Assembly: GCA_028817895.1 (NCBI GenBank)
Contig: JAPPOQ010000036.1
Span: 1-61,299, forward strand
DNA: 61,299 nucleotides
Direction: 5' to 3'
Source of the DNA: Ahrensia sp.
Lineage (GTDB): Bacteria; Pseudomonadota; Alphaproteobacteria; Rhizobiales; Rhizobiaceae
In this document: positions 24,413-33,145 of the stretch, piece after piece
Layout: every line of letters starts with the position of its first letter
Position numbering within the stretch: the stretch's first letter is position 1
Program-made: the position numbers and the translations under genes
Notes under the pieces: model-generated
The model's database searches: none
Told to the model about the DNA's origin: nothing
What the model saw: only the letters and a program-made list of their open reading frames with translations

Positions 24413-25656
24413 GCGAAGCGGCTATGGATTTGGGATTGTCACCGCGCGTGACGGAACTGCGCGAGAAAGTCGCGGATATGGTGCAGAACGAGGTTCTGCC
24501 GCTGGAGGAAGAGTTTCTCGCAGAAGTCGCCAAGGGCGACCGCTGGACCTACACCCCGCGCATGAGCGAAATTCTGGAAGGCCTGAAGGCGGAAGCGCGA
24601 AAGCGCGGTCTGTGGAATTTCTGGCTGACCGATTCCGAGCGCGGCTACGGCCTCTCAACGGTTGAATATGCCTATCTCGCCGAAGAAATGGGCAAGGCGC
24701 ATTTGGGTGCTGAAACCTTTAACTGCTCCGCGCCGGACACCGGCAATATGGAGGTGTTTGAGCGCTATGCAAATGACGAGTTGAAAGAGAAGTGGCTGAA
24801 GCCTCTGCTCGAAGGTGAAATCCGCTCCGCCTATCTGATGACCGAACCGGATGTCGCCTCCTCGGACGCCACCAACATAGCCATGAGTTGCGTGCGCGAT
24901 GGTGACGACTACGTGCTGAATGGCGAAAAATGGTGGTCTTCCGGCGCTGGCGATCCGCGCTGCAAGATCTACATCGTGATGGTGAAAACGGGCGATGATG
25001 ACACGCCCCGCCACCAACAGCATTCCATGATCGTCGTTCCAGCGGACACGCCCGGCATTGAGGTTTTGCGCGCCATGCAGGTCTACTCCATGGATGATGC
25101 CCCGCATGGTCATATGCATATCCGCTTCAAGGATGTGCGCGTTCCGGCCTCAAATCTGTTGCTGGGCGAAGGGCGCGGTTTCGAGATTTCACAAGGCCGC
25201 CTCGGGCCGGGCCGCATTCACCACTGCATGCGCGCGATCGGCCAGGCCGAACAGGCGCTCAAGCTCATGTGCAAGCGGTCCGTGCAGCGCGAAGCCTTCG
25301 GCAAACCTTTGGCACGGCTCGGCGCGAATTTCGACATTATCGCGGAGGCCCGCATGGAGATCGAACAGGCGCGGCTGTTGTGTTTGAAAGCGGCGTGGAT
25401 GATGGATCAGGGCGATCCGCGCGCCGCTGCACCGTGGATTTCCATGATCAAGGTCGTGGCGCCCAACATGGCGCTCAAGGTGACCGATGAAGCCGTGCAG
25501 ATGCATGGCGGTGCAGGCGTTTCGCAGGACACGCCGCTGGCGCGCCAATGGATGCATCTGCGTACGCTGCGCTTGGCTGATGGGCCGGATGCTGTGCACA
25601 GACGGCAGGTCGCGCGCAAGGAACTGAAGCAATACACCCAGCAGAACATGGGATAG
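24409..25656 (+). CDS. ACAD11-like acyl-CoA dehydrogenase
   Basis: A 415-residue acyl-CoA dehydrogenase of the ACAD10/11 type. Diagnostic blocks are [68 protein letters not shown], and [20 protein letters not shown]. In animal ACAD11 this domain is fused to a kinase; here the kinase-like domain is a separate gene at 19681. Such pairs turn 4-hydroxyacyl-CoA, through a phosphorylated intermediate, into a form open to beta-oxidation. Coupled (ATGA) to the TetR gene. Confidence 0.9.
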   Translation: MSEAAMDLGLSPRVTELREKVADMVQNEVLPLEEEFLAEVAKGDRWTYTPRMSEILEGLKAEARKRGLWNFWLTDSERGYGLSTVEYAYLAEEMGKAHLGAETFNCSAPDTGNMEVFERYANDELKEKWLKPLLEGEIRSAYLMTEPDVASSDATNIAMSCVRDGDDYVLNGEKWWSSGAGDPRCKIYIVMVKTGDDDTPRHQQHSMIVVPADTPGIEVLRAMQVYSMDDAPHGHMHIRFKDVRVPASNLLLGEGRGFEISQGRLGPGRIHHCMRAIGQAEQALKLMCKRSVQREAFGKPLARLGANFDIIAEARMEIEQARLLCLKAAWMMDQGDPRAAAPWISMIKVVAPNMALKVTDEAVQMHGGAGVSQDTPLARQWMHLRTLRLADGPDAVHRRQVARKELKQYTQQNMG

Positions 25657-25662
25657 CGGTCC

Positions 25663-26070
25663 ATGTTTTTTCCCATTTCAACGCTGACCGTTTGCGCCCT
25701 TTCCGCGCTGCTTTTGGTACTGAGCTTCCGGGTGATCGGCACGCGGCAAAGCCGCGGCGTCAGCCTCGGCGACGGCGAGGACGAAATGCTGCAACGGCGT
25801 ATTCGTGCGCAGGGCAATCTGGTCGAATACGCCCCGTTTGCCATGGTGCTGGTGCTGTGTGCCGAACTTCAAATCGTCACGCCGGGGTCCATGATCTTCA
25901 CGCTGCTGTTGTCTGTAACAGCGGCAGCCTTTGTGCTCGGCCGCGTGCTGCATGGTTACGCGCTGTCTTTCACCAAGCAGAATGCAAGGCTGCGCATTTT
26001 GGGTATGCAGCTGACGATCTTTGCGATGATCGGCCTTGTGTTCCTCAATCTCGCCGCCTTGGTTATGTGA
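25663..26070 (+). CDS. MAPEG-family membrane protein
   Basis: A 135-residue integral membrane protein with four predicted hydrophobic segments. The motif RRIRAQGNLVEYAPFAMVLVLCAEL (from residue 46) is the MAPEG signature, with the RAQxNxxEY-type glutathione-binding pattern. Eukaryotic relatives are glutathione transferases and leukotriene synthases; bacterial roles are mostly unknown. It follows the ACAD gene by six bases, so it may be co-transcribed. Confidence 0.9.
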   Translation: MFFPISTLTVCALSALLLVLSFRVIGTRQSRGVSLGDGEDEMLQRRIRAQGNLVEYAPFAMVLVLCAELQIVTPGSMIFTLLLSVTAAAFVLGRVLHGYALSFTKQNARLRILGMQLTIFAMIGLVFLNLAALVM

Positions 26071-26189
26071 GCTGGAGAAATGCGGCGAAACTCTTTGTTG
26101 TAGAATGTGAACGCGACCGATAGGGTCAGCACCAATGCTATCACCAAGCTGCCGATCACTGCGAAGGCCAGATTGTCCTCGCTCGCCAT
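25956..26189 (-). CDS. Possible small membrane protein
   Basis: A 77-residue frame starting MASEDNLAFAVIGSLVIALVLTL, with a single hydrophobic helix (residues about 7-30) then a basic stretch. It overlaps the 3' end of the MAPEG gene by 115 bases on the opposite strand, so much of its C-terminus may be a shadow. The N-terminal helix lies outside that overlap. It is in line with two other small membrane-anchored frames on the same strand. Existence is uncertain. Confidence 0.3.
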   Translation of the reverse strand: MASEDNLAFAVIGSLVIALVLTLSVAFTFYNKEFRRISPAHITKAARLRNTRPIIAKIVSCIPKMRSLAFCLVKDSA

Positions 26190-26271
26190 GGCATCGTCGC
26201 TCTCGTTGGTCGGGGGGTCATCAAAAGCGACTTGGCGATCCAGGCATTCTCTAACCCTCTACAGACGGGCC

Positions 26272-26736
26272 TCAATCCCACATCCAGCTAAACACGCTTC
26301 GGCCAAGTCTTTTGTGCTTGACCATGAAATCATAGTCCGTCCAGGCACCGGCGTCGCATTCAATTTGAGGTGTCGATCCAAGTATCTCGTTGAAGGCGGA
26401 GACGTCTTCGAGACTGTAAACCACCTGCTTCTCTCCCGCGAGATAGGCAAAGGCGCCCTCACCTTCGACAACCGCCTCCACGACTGGCCCCCTCACACAA
26501 ATCTAATCCATATGCGGCCCGGCCAATTTTCGGCCGTCCGGCGCGTAAAATGCGACGGAACTTCCGGGGTCGTACCCCCAATGTGTGGGAGCAAAATAAG
26601 CACCGGATTGAGTGTAGACGCGGTGCGAGCTTGAGTACCAAAGCATCGCAGCCACAACAGCAATGCAAAATGCAGCCGTCAAAACCGAAACCAATACGAT
26701 CTGCGTCAACACTGCGAGTTTGCGCGGCAAGAGCAA
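26272..26736 (-). pseudogene. Membrane-anchored protein split by an in-frame TAG
   Basis: Two frames in the same register, 26736-26503 and 26496-26272, are separated only by TAG at 26505-26503. The first part has an N-terminal membrane helix (residues about 9-34) and ends FYAPDGRKLAGPHMD. The second continues ICVRGPVVEAVVEGEGAF and ends WMWD. Read through, it gives a coherent 154-residue protein, which suggests a nonsense mutation rather than two genes. No homology is recognised. It lies downstream of another membrane-anchored unknown gene in the MuF-motif island. Confidence 0.45.
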
Positions 26737-26773
26737 TATCAGGTAGAGAATGACACGAATTGAACGTCAAGAG

Positions 26774-27286
26774 TCACCATGCAAATAACGGTGTTCTGCA
26801 GCGTTGATCTTTGTGTTTGGTTTGGTTCTTCAATTTGTCGAAGATTATTCGTCCTCCAACATAACCGCTCGGCGACGACGGGCTGAGCGCCCCGGCTTCT
26901 GCAATGACCTCCTCATACAAAGCTTGGCTCTCATATGACTTGACCAAGCCGACATCGTCGCGCCATGCAAACCCAAATCTGCGCTGATTGTAGATGCCGC
27001 TTGTGTACCCGTACACTGTTGATTTTGTGAACCACAACGCGTCTAGCTCATCATCAATGAGCACTGTACCGTCTCGCATTTTCAGCGTGATGGTTGAATT
27101 GACGATCAATCTCTTGAACTCGTACTGGGCCTTGTATCCAAGCGAAACGCCGCTTTCAAAATGGACGCACCGCTTTTTTGCGTCTCCGCCCAACGCCAAG
27201 AGCGTTGCAATGTAGAGAGCAACCAAAAGTACAAATAGAAGGACGTTTCTTCGCCATTGTCTAAATCTTTTTTGGTACGTATGCAC
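26774..27286 (-). CDS. Membrane-anchored protein of unknown function
   Basis: A 170-residue protein with one N-terminal hydrophobic helix (NVLLFVLLVALYIATLLALGG, residues 14-34) and a presumably periplasmic domain. The domain includes FKRLIVNSTITLKMRDGTVL and IYNQRRFGFAWRDDVG. No family is recognised. Its start overlaps the 3' end of the MuF-motif gene by 26 bases, so the two are coupled, an arrangement frequent for toxin and immunity pairs. This role is only a hypothesis. Base composition looks lower in GC than the neighbouring metabolic genes. Confidence 0.55.
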   Translation of the reverse strand: MHTYQKRFRQWRRNVLLFVLLVALYIATLLALGGDAKKRCVHFESGVSLGYKAQYEFKRLIVNSTITLKMRDGTVLIDDELDALWFTKSTVYGYTSGIYNQRRFGFAWRDDVGLVKSYESQALYEEVIAEAGALSPSSPSGYVGGRIIFDKLKNQTKHKDQRCRTPLFAW

Positions 27287-28187
27287 TCAAATTTGGATCC
27301 TCATAAATGACGCCTTGGAAATCCGCCGTCCAGCGGTCGTAAATTCGAAATGGTCTGCCTCTTGGAAATTCAATATCAGGACCATCAAAAAAGTTGCCCA
27401 AATCAACAGCGTCCTTAAAATGATCTTCCATTTGGAAATCGATTTTTCCGGAGAATTGTACAGATCCCTTTGTTGATTTTGCAGATCCGCTATATACGCC
27501 AGATATTTTTGTCTCACCGAGACTGAATACTGTCAGAACCACATTATATGATTGGGAGAAACTGCCAGATAATACTCCATCGAAGCTATTTCGAGCCGCC
27601 TGCGCGATTTGCGACGGAAGTCTTCTCTTATCGCGAATAGCGGCCATTTCAAACTCCCAGATGACTGCACCGAGCAGCCCTGTTTCCCGAAGCTGCACCT
27701 CGCGTCCTCCTCCAAAGAAGTAGTGTTGGAAGAACCTGGCTGTGTCCCATGGCGAAAACGTGCCTGGTATGTCTTCAAAAGTGATCGTAACGATCTCTCG
27801 AACATTAAGCACATACGGCTCCGCCGTGCATCGGCATCCGAAGTCTTCGCCCGGATGCCCCGTGGGCGGTGGGTCGTCCCAGGAAAAGATCTTGCCGTTG
27901 TTGGCCGCATGGGACGGGCGGACCTTGCCGTCATTTCTGGTGCGCCAGATGTAAAAGCCGTTCTCTTGAGACTTCAACGTGGGTGGGATCGGCGCACCGG
28001 TTCGCAGATAGTCTCGGAAGGCGGCGGAGTAGCGAGCTGATTTCAGATCGTATTCAGGTTTTGGCGAGAGCATATCGGAACGGACGTCTGCGTTGGACTG
28101 CGCAAACAGTTTCCATGGTAGCACGCCGCCGTGGATAAGATCACGATCTGTCCGCTCACCACCCAACCCCTCTGCCACTTGCGTCAT
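27261..28187 (-). CDS. Protein with phage MuF-type motif and novel C-terminal domain
   Basis: A 308-residue protein. Residues 79-124 hold YIWRTRNDGKVRPSHAANNG, FSWDDPPPTGHPGEDFGCRC and TAEP, the conserved C-terminal signature of the Mu gpF/SPP1 gp7 minor head protein family (W-R-T, R-P-S-H, G-x-x-F-x-W-D, C-R-C). Instead of a full head protein, only about 75 residues precede it. About 180 residues follow, rich in beta-type patterns (GSFSQSYNVVLTVFSLGETKISGVYSG; DIEFPRGRPFRIYDRWTADFQG), which I do not recognise. MuF domains are known N-terminal parts of prophage polymorphic toxins. No other phage gene is nearby. Toxin identity is a hypothesis; the MuF motif is clear. Confidence 0.65.
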   Translation of the reverse strand: MTQVAEGLGGERTDRDLIHGGVLPWKLFAQSNADVRSDMLSPKPEYDLKSARYSAAFRDYLRTGAPIPPTLKSQENGFYIWRTRNDGKVRPSHAANNGKIFSWDDPPPTGHPGEDFGCRCTAEPYVLNVREIVTITFEDIPGTFSPWDTARFFQHYFFGGGREVQLRETGLLGAVIWEFEMAAIRDKRRLPSQIAQAARNSFDGVLSGSFSQSYNVVLTVFSLGETKISGVYSGSAKSTKGSVQFSGKIDFQMEDHFKDAVDLGNFFDGPDIEFPRGRPFRIYDRWTADFQGVIYEDPNLSAYVPKKI

Positions 28188-28287
28188 ATGGGCATCACGC
28201 TATGGTCCGCACTTCCCTTTACGCAAAGGTAAGTCCGCTTCCCTGCAGGAGCAGGAACGACGGCAGGCCAAATTGAGAGGAACGGAT

Positions 28288-29316
28288 ATGAAAGCCTTGC
28301 TTCAAAAACATGACGGCTACACGCGCGAAAAGCCGGACAGCACTGTGCTTTCCGACATGGGTCCGTGGGTTGAACTGGCCGAGATCGATACGCCCGAACC
28401 GGCAGAGGGTCAGGTGCGCATCAAGGTATCGCTGGCGTCCATCAATCCGTCCGACGAGATGTTCATTCAGGGGCTTTATGGCCAACCACGCCAAAAGGGT
28501 CGCCCTGCAGGTTTTGAGGGCGTCGGGGTGATCGAAGCGTCGGGCGGCGGACAATTTGCCGACAGTCTGGTCGGGCAACGCGTGGCCTTTGCAGCCGGTC
28601 CGAACGGGTCCGGCGCCTGGGCGGATTATGCGATCACCGATGCCGCTGGGGTCATTCCGCTGATTGAGGGTGTGCGCGACGAGGACGGTGCGGCGATGAT
28701 CGTCAACCCGCTCACGGCGCTCGCCATGTTTGATATCGTCAAGGAAGTTGGTGAGAAGAGCTTCATCATCACCGCCGGTGCCAGCCAGTTGTGCAAGCTG
28801 ATGATCAAGGTCGCCAGGGACGAAGGCTATGAGCCGATCGCCATTGTACGACGCGACAGCCAGATCGATATGCTCAAAGAGCTCGGCGCGGCGCATGTGC
28901 TCAATTGCGAAAGCGACGGTTTCGCAGCTGACCTTTATCCGTTGTGCCGCAGCGCGAAGCCGCGTGTGTTTCTGGACGCGGTTGCCAACAATCAGTCAGC
29001 CCAAATCTTCGATGCCATGCCGAACCGCGCCCGTTGGGTGATTTATGGCAAGCTCGACGATGAACTGCCGACCATCATGCAACCCGGCCAGATGATCTTC
29101 ATGATGAAACAGATTGAAGGCTTCTGGCTCACCCGCTGGATGCAGGAAAAGGATATGGGTGAAAAGATGGGCGCGATCCAAAAGGCGCAACAGCTTTTTG
29201 CCTCCGGCGAATGGCAAACGGACGTGACAGCCATCGTCCCGCTTTCGCAAGCGATGGATCGCGTGCCCGAAGAACTCGCCAAGCCCAACGGGAAAGTGTT
29301 CATCAAACCGGATTGA
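28288..29316 (+). CDS. Zinc-less alcohol dehydrogenase/quinone oxidoreductase-like protein
   Basis: Medium-chain dehydrogenase/reductase of 342 residues. The GroES-like N-terminal half includes VKVSLASINPSDEMFIQGLYG-type sequence (IKVSLASINPSDEMFI) and RPAGFEGVGVIEASGG; the Rossmann half includes FIITAGASQLCKLMIKVAR. The cysteine and histidine zinc ligands of true alcohol dehydrogenases are missing, placing it with quinone oxidoreductases or enoyl reductases. The start at 28288 follows a good GAGAGG site. It lies just upstream of the branched-chain-type importer, on the same strand, with a 126-base gap. Confidence 0.88.
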   Translation: MKALLQKHDGYTREKPDSTVLSDMGPWVELAEIDTPEPAEGQVRIKVSLASINPSDEMFIQGLYGQPRQKGRPAGFEGVGVIEASGGGQFADSLVGQRVAFAAGPNGSGAWADYAITDAAGVIPLIEGVRDEDGAAMIVNPLTALAMFDIVKEVGEKSFIITAGASQLCKLMIKVARDEGYEPIAIVRRDSQIDMLKELGAAHVLNCESDGFAADLYPLCRSAKPRVFLDAVANNQSAQIFDAMPNRARWVIYGKLDDELPTIMQPGQMIFMMKQIEGFWLTRWMQEKDMGEKMGAIQKAQQLFASGEWQTDVTAIVPLSQAMDRVPEELAKPNGKVFIKPD

Positions 29317-29442
29317 TGCCACTTCGCCTTGCGCAACAGGCGGCGGGGGCTTAACAAAGATATCCACCAACGCCATGCGGGCAGTGGTTTGAGTTGTCCA
29401 GAAGGCCTCTTTGAGAAGGTCGCTGGAAACCGGGAGGCAGTA

Positions 29443-30318
29443 TTGGATTTTCTCCAGCTTGTCATAAGCGGGCTTGCCAATGGCTGTGTGTACGGCCTTA
29501 TCGCGCTCGGCTTCGTGATGATCTATAAGGCCACTGAGGCGGTGAACTTCGCCCAGGGCGACTTCATGATGTTCGGCGCTTTCATCTGCCTGGGCCTCAC
29601 AAACACCGCGCATCTGGGGCTGAATTTCTGGCTCGCCGTGCCGATTGCCATCGCCACCATGGGTGCGCTCGGCTATGCGGTGGACCGCACCGTTATCCGC
29701 CAGATGTTCGGCCAATCGCAGGTCGCCATCGTCATTCTCACCATCGCGCTTGGTTTCATTTTGCGATTCGCGGCGGGCACGATCTGGAGCCATGAACCGG
29801 TTTCGCTTGAAACGCCCTTTGCGGGCCAGAGCATCACCTTTGGCGGCGTGGTGCTTGGCGTGAACGAGATCCTGATCATTGTGGTCACCGTGATCCTTAC
29901 CGTTCTGCTGTATTTCTTCTTTTCGCGCACACGGCTCGGCGTTGCCATGCAGGCGGCCTCACAAAACCAGCTCGCCGCTTACTATATGGGCATTCCGGTC
30001 AAGCGCATTCAAAGCCTGGTTTGGGCCTTGTCCGGTGCGCTCGCAGCCATTGCGGGCATCCTGTTTGCCGCCAAGGGCGCGATTGAACCCAATGTCGGCC
30101 TTCTTGGCATCAAGGCCTTTGCCGCGGCTGCCATTGGCGGCTTTGGGTCCCTGCCCGGTGCGCTGGTCGGCGGTCTGATCATCGGCGTGGTCGAGCAGGT
30201 CACCTCGCGCTACGGCATTACAGGCCTTTCACAAATCGCGCCCTATGCGCTGCTGCTGCTCGTACTGATCGTCCGCCCGGGCGGTCTGTTCTCGCAAACG
30301 CAAAAGAAGAAGGTCTGA
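29443..30318 (+). CDS. livH: Branched-chain amino acid-type ABC permease LivH
   Basis: Inner-membrane permease of 291 residues from TTG 29443, which follows GGGAGG by a proper distance; an upstream in-frame start adds 38 unrelated residues. The N-terminal LQLVISGLANGCVYGLIALGFVMIYKATEAVNFAQGDF is the LivH hallmark. LGVAMQAASQNQLAAYYMGI contains the ATPase-contact loop, and IGGFGSLPGALVGGLIIGVVE is typical near the C-terminus. It pairs with LivM. Members also import short carboxylates, amides and aromatic acids, so amino acids need not be the substrate. Confidence 0.93.
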   Translation: MDFLQLVISGLANGCVYGLIALGFVMIYKATEAVNFAQGDFMMFGAFICLGLTNTAHLGLNFWLAVPIAIATMGALGYAVDRTVIRQMFGQSQVAIVILTIALGFILRFAAGTIWSHEPVSLETPFAGQSITFGGVVLGVNEILIIVVTVILTVLLYFFFSRTRLGVAMQAASQNQLAAYYMGIPVKRIQSLVWALSGALAAIAGILFAAKGAIEPNVGLLGIKAFAAAAIGGFGSLPGALVGGLIIGVVEQVTSRYGITGLSQIAPYALLLLVLIVRPGGLFSQTQKKKV

Positions 30319-30323
30319 CGCCC

Positions 30324-31418
30324 GTGAGATTTGTCTTCAAAACCTCCTATGATGCGGACATCAACTGGTTCAAGCACAAATATCAGGCGTTCTGGTATGT
30401 GCTGCTACTGGCCATCATGCTGGCCGCACCGCTGTTTATCGGCAGCTATTTCATTGGCGAATTTGCGCTGGTTCTCATCTTTTCTGTCGCCGCTATGGGC
30501 CTGATGCTGCTCACCGGTCACACCGGCCTGCCCAGTCTTGGCCACGCTGCCTTCATGGCAATGGGCTGCTTTGCCAATGTCTTGATGTTGAATGCCGGTA
30601 TACCATGGCTCATCGCCTTTCCCCTTTCGGGCATCATCGCCGGACTGGCCGGAACGCTGATCATGCTGCCGGTGCTGCGTCTCCACGGCGTTTATCTGGC
30701 GCTCGCCACGCTGGCACTGTCCATCCTGATCGCGGACATCGTTGTGCTGGCCGAACCCTGGACCGGTGGCGTTGCGGGGATGATCGTACCACCCATTTCC
30801 CTGTTCGGTCAGGAGATTGACCGGTTCGGCACGCCGTTTCTGTTTTACTATGTCTGTCTCGCCGTCACGGTTCTGGTTGTGATGCTGTATCGCAACCTGC
30901 TGCGCTCACCGCTCGGTCGGTCCTTTCTCGCAATTCGCGATTCTGAAGTCTCCGCACAGGCCATGGGCATTCATCTGGCGCAGACCAAAGCCAGGTCGCT
31001 GTTTCTGTCCGCCACCTTTGCCGGGCTGGCGGGAGCGCTGTTTGGCCATTCCGCCGGTTATGTGAACTCGGAAACCTTCGATCTGGTGCTGTCGATCAAT
31101 CTGCTCATCATGATCGTGATCGGCGGCCTGGGTTTCATGCATGGCGCATTTCTGGGGGCTGTCGTTTACACGGTCATACCCTTGGCACTCGCCATCTTCC
31201 GCACCTTCTTGCAGACCGCCTTCGACATCAACATCAACATTCCCGGCATGGAAGCGGGTATCTTCGCCGGTATCCTCATCATCATGCTGCTGTTTGAGCC
31301 GATGGGTCTCTATGGGGTCTGGTTAAAACTGCGCACCTATTTCGAACTCTTCCCCTTCTATCGCAAAGACATGTTCAAGCGGCAGAAGAGCTATCTGAAG
31401 ACGGAGCGTGTTCAGTGA
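30324..31418 (+). CDS. livM: Branched-chain amino acid-type ABC permease LivM
   Basis: Second permease, 364 residues from GTG 30324. The core ILIFSVAAMGLMLLTGHTGLPSLGHAAFMAMGCF is the LivM motif, with FLAIRDSEVSAQAMGI as the ATPase-contact loop and IGGLGFMHGAFLGAV near the end. A short hydrophilic N-terminal extension and a C-terminal tail are normal for this group. It starts five bases after livH and overlaps livG by four. Confidence 0.93.
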   Translation: MRFVFKTSYDADINWFKHKYQAFWYVLLLAIMLAAPLFIGSYFIGEFALVLIFSVAAMGLMLLTGHTGLPSLGHAAFMAMGCFANVLMLNAGIPWLIAFPLSGIIAGLAGTLIMLPVLRLHGVYLALATLALSILIADIVVLAEPWTGGVAGMIVPPISLFGQEIDRFGTPFLFYYVCLAVTVLVVMLYRNLLRSPLGRSFLAIRDSEVSAQAMGIHLAQTKARSLFLSATFAGLAGALFGHSAGYVNSETFDLVLSINLLIMIVIGGLGFMHGAFLGAVVYTVIPLALAIFRTFLQTAFDININIPGMEAGIFAGILIIMLLFEPMGLYGVWLKLRTYFELFPFYRKDMFKRQKSYLKTERVQ

Positions 31419-32227
31419 GCCTGCTTGAACTCAAAAACGTCACACAACGCTTTGGCGGCGTCGTCGCGGTCAACGATGTGTCGATGACCGTAGAGGAAGG
31501 CGAAGTCTTCGCGCTGGTTGGTCCAAACGGCGCGGGCAAGTCGACCGTCTTCAATCTTCTGTCGCGCTTTTACACCCCGGCAGAAGGCACCATTCGTTTT
31601 AACGGCCATGACGTGCTGGCTCTGGCGCCAGATCAGGTGCCGGACCTTGGCATTGCGCGCACGTTTCAAAACATCGAGTTGTTTGAGAATTCGACCGTTC
31701 TCTACAATCTGCTGATCGGGCGGCACCGGCACAGAACGTCCAACATGTTCACCGACCTGATATTCACACCAGGTGTACGTGCGGCGGAGAAAGAGCATCG
31801 CGAGGCGGTGGAAGAGGTCATCGATTTTCTCGATCTGCAAGCCTATCGCGACAAGATGATCGCAGGTCTGCCCTATGGCGTGCGCAAGGTGGTGGAGCTT
31901 GGCCGCGCGCTTGCGACCAAGCCGAAGCTGCTCCTGCTCGACGAACCGGCCTCCGGCCTTTCGGTTGAAGAAACGCAGGACATGGCCTTTTGGATCGAAG
32001 ATATTCAAAAGCAGATGGGCATCACCGTTCTCATGGTGGAGCACGATATGGGCCTTGTCTCCGCCGTTTCGACGCGGGTGATGGCGCTGGCAGAGGGCGC
32101 CGAACTTGCAACCGGCACGGCAGTGGAAGTGCAGTCGCATCCAGCCGTTATCGAGGCCTATCTGGGCACCTCCGGCATTCAGAAGGCTGGGCATCAGCCC
32201 AACAAAAAGAAGGACAATGCGGCATGA
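31415..32227 (+). CDS. livG: Branched-chain amino acid-type ABC ATPase LivG
   Basis: ATPase of 270 residues from GTG 31415. Walker A GPNGAGKST, Walker B LLLLDEPASGLSVEE, switch region MVEHDM and the LivG-specific IARTFQNIELFEN are intact. The signature region reads LPYGVRKVVELGRAL, so the canonical LSGGQ is replaced by LPYG-R, a known variation in this transporter family. The C-terminal SHPAVIEAYLG is diagnostic for LivG. It overlaps livM and livF by four bases each. Confidence 0.93.
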   Translation: MSLLELKNVTQRFGGVVAVNDVSMTVEEGEVFALVGPNGAGKSTVFNLLSRFYTPAEGTIRFNGHDVLALAPDQVPDLGIARTFQNIELFENSTVLYNLLIGRHRHRTSNMFTDLIFTPGVRAAEKEHREAVEEVIDFLDLQAYRDKMIAGLPYGVRKVVELGRALATKPKLLLLDEPASGLSVEETQDMAFWIEDIQKQMGITVLMVEHDMGLVSAVSTRVMALAEGAELATGTAVEVQSHPAVIEAYLGTSGIQKAGHQPNKKKDNAA

Positions 32228-32997
32228 GCGCTCCCGTCCTTCGCATCGACAATCTGGAGTCGTTCTACGGTCCGATCCAGGCCCTTCGCGGTATCTCGCT
32301 TGAGGTGCGCGAGGGCCAGATCGTCACCGTGCTTGGCGCCAATGGCGCCGGAAAGACGACCCTCTTGAAAACCGTCTCCGGCGTCATGGACCCGGAAAAG
32401 GGAACGGTAAAACTCGAAGGCACCGAGATTCAGGGCAGCGAGCCGGACAGTGTCGTCGACAAGGGGATGGTGCATGTGCCGGAAGGGCGCGAGATTTTCC
32501 CGCTGCTCACCGTCGCCGAGAACATTCAGATTGGCGCCTACACCAGAAAGGATGGCGACATCAGCGATGATGTCGAGATGGTTTATTCCTACTTTCCCAT
32601 CCTGAAGGAACGGCATGGACAAGCCGCCGGAACACTGTCTGGTGGACAACAACAGATGCTCGCCATCGGTCGAGGACTTATGGCGAAGCCACGCATCATG
32701 CTGCTCGACGAGCCATCGCTTGGCCTTTCCCCGCTGCTGACTGAAGAGATTTTCGAGATCATCGCCCGCCTCAACAAAGAACAGGGCGTGACCATGATGC
32801 TGGTTGAGCAGAACGCTGCCGTGGCTTTGGGAGTTGCCGATTATGGCTATGTGATGGAACTTGGTCGCATCGTGATGGAAGACGATGCCGGCGTGCTCGC
32901 CGATTCAAAAGACGTACAGGAGTTTTATCTGGGCATCAGCGCGGAAGAGAGCCAGCGCGGCCAACGACGCTGGAAGCAGCGGAAGACGTGGAGATGA
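32224..32997 (+). CDS. livF: Branched-chain amino acid-type ABC ATPase LivF
   Basis: Second ATPase, 257 residues from ATG 32224, coupled to livG; a longer frame reading back into livG is not used. Walker A GANGAGKTT, signature LSGGQQQML, Walker B IMLLDEPSLGLSP and MVEQNA are intact, and the LivF hallmark HVPEGREIFPLLTVAENIQIGAY is present. About 15 extra residues follow the usual EFYLG end. A palindromic repeat separates it from the following acyl-CoA synthetase gene. Confidence 0.94.
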   Translation: MSAPVLRIDNLESFYGPIQALRGISLEVREGQIVTVLGANGAGKTTLLKTVSGVMDPEKGTVKLEGTEIQGSEPDSVVDKGMVHVPEGREIFPLLTVAENIQIGAYTRKDGDISDDVEMVYSYFPILKERHGQAAGTLSGGQQQMLAIGRGLMAKPRIMLLDEPSLGLSPLLTEEIFEIIARLNKEQGVTMMLVEQNAAVALGVADYGYVMELGRIVMEDDAGVLADSKDVQEFYLGISAEESQRGQRRWKQRKTWR

Positions 32998-33024
32998 TGG
33001 GGGCCATCATCCACAAAACTCGCC

Positions 33025-33107
33025 GTCATCCCGGGCTTTGTGCCCGGGATCCAGAACTTGGCTTCGCCGCGCGCGTTCTGGATGGTGGGAACAAGCCCCG
33101 CAATGAC
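33025..33107 (+). repeat. Nested palindromic repeat element
   Basis: Outer arms GTCAT (33025-33029) and ATGAC (33103-33107) enclose a CCCGGGC/GCCCGGG hairpin (33030-33048) and a second pair ATCCAGAAC (33049-33057)/GTTCTGGAT (33075-33083). The layout predicts a branched, cloverleaf-like fold. It resembles interspersed palindromes of rhizobial genomes and lies inside the liv operon, where it may act in mRNA processing. Confidence 0.82.
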
Positions 33108-33145
33108 ATGGCAAATTACCGATCAAGCATTTCAGGGAGACAATC

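Noticed and set aside
26107-26634. Rightward frame of 175 residues in the MuF island
   Set aside because: The opposite strand has membrane helices and coherent sequence; the rightward reading shows no recognisable feature.
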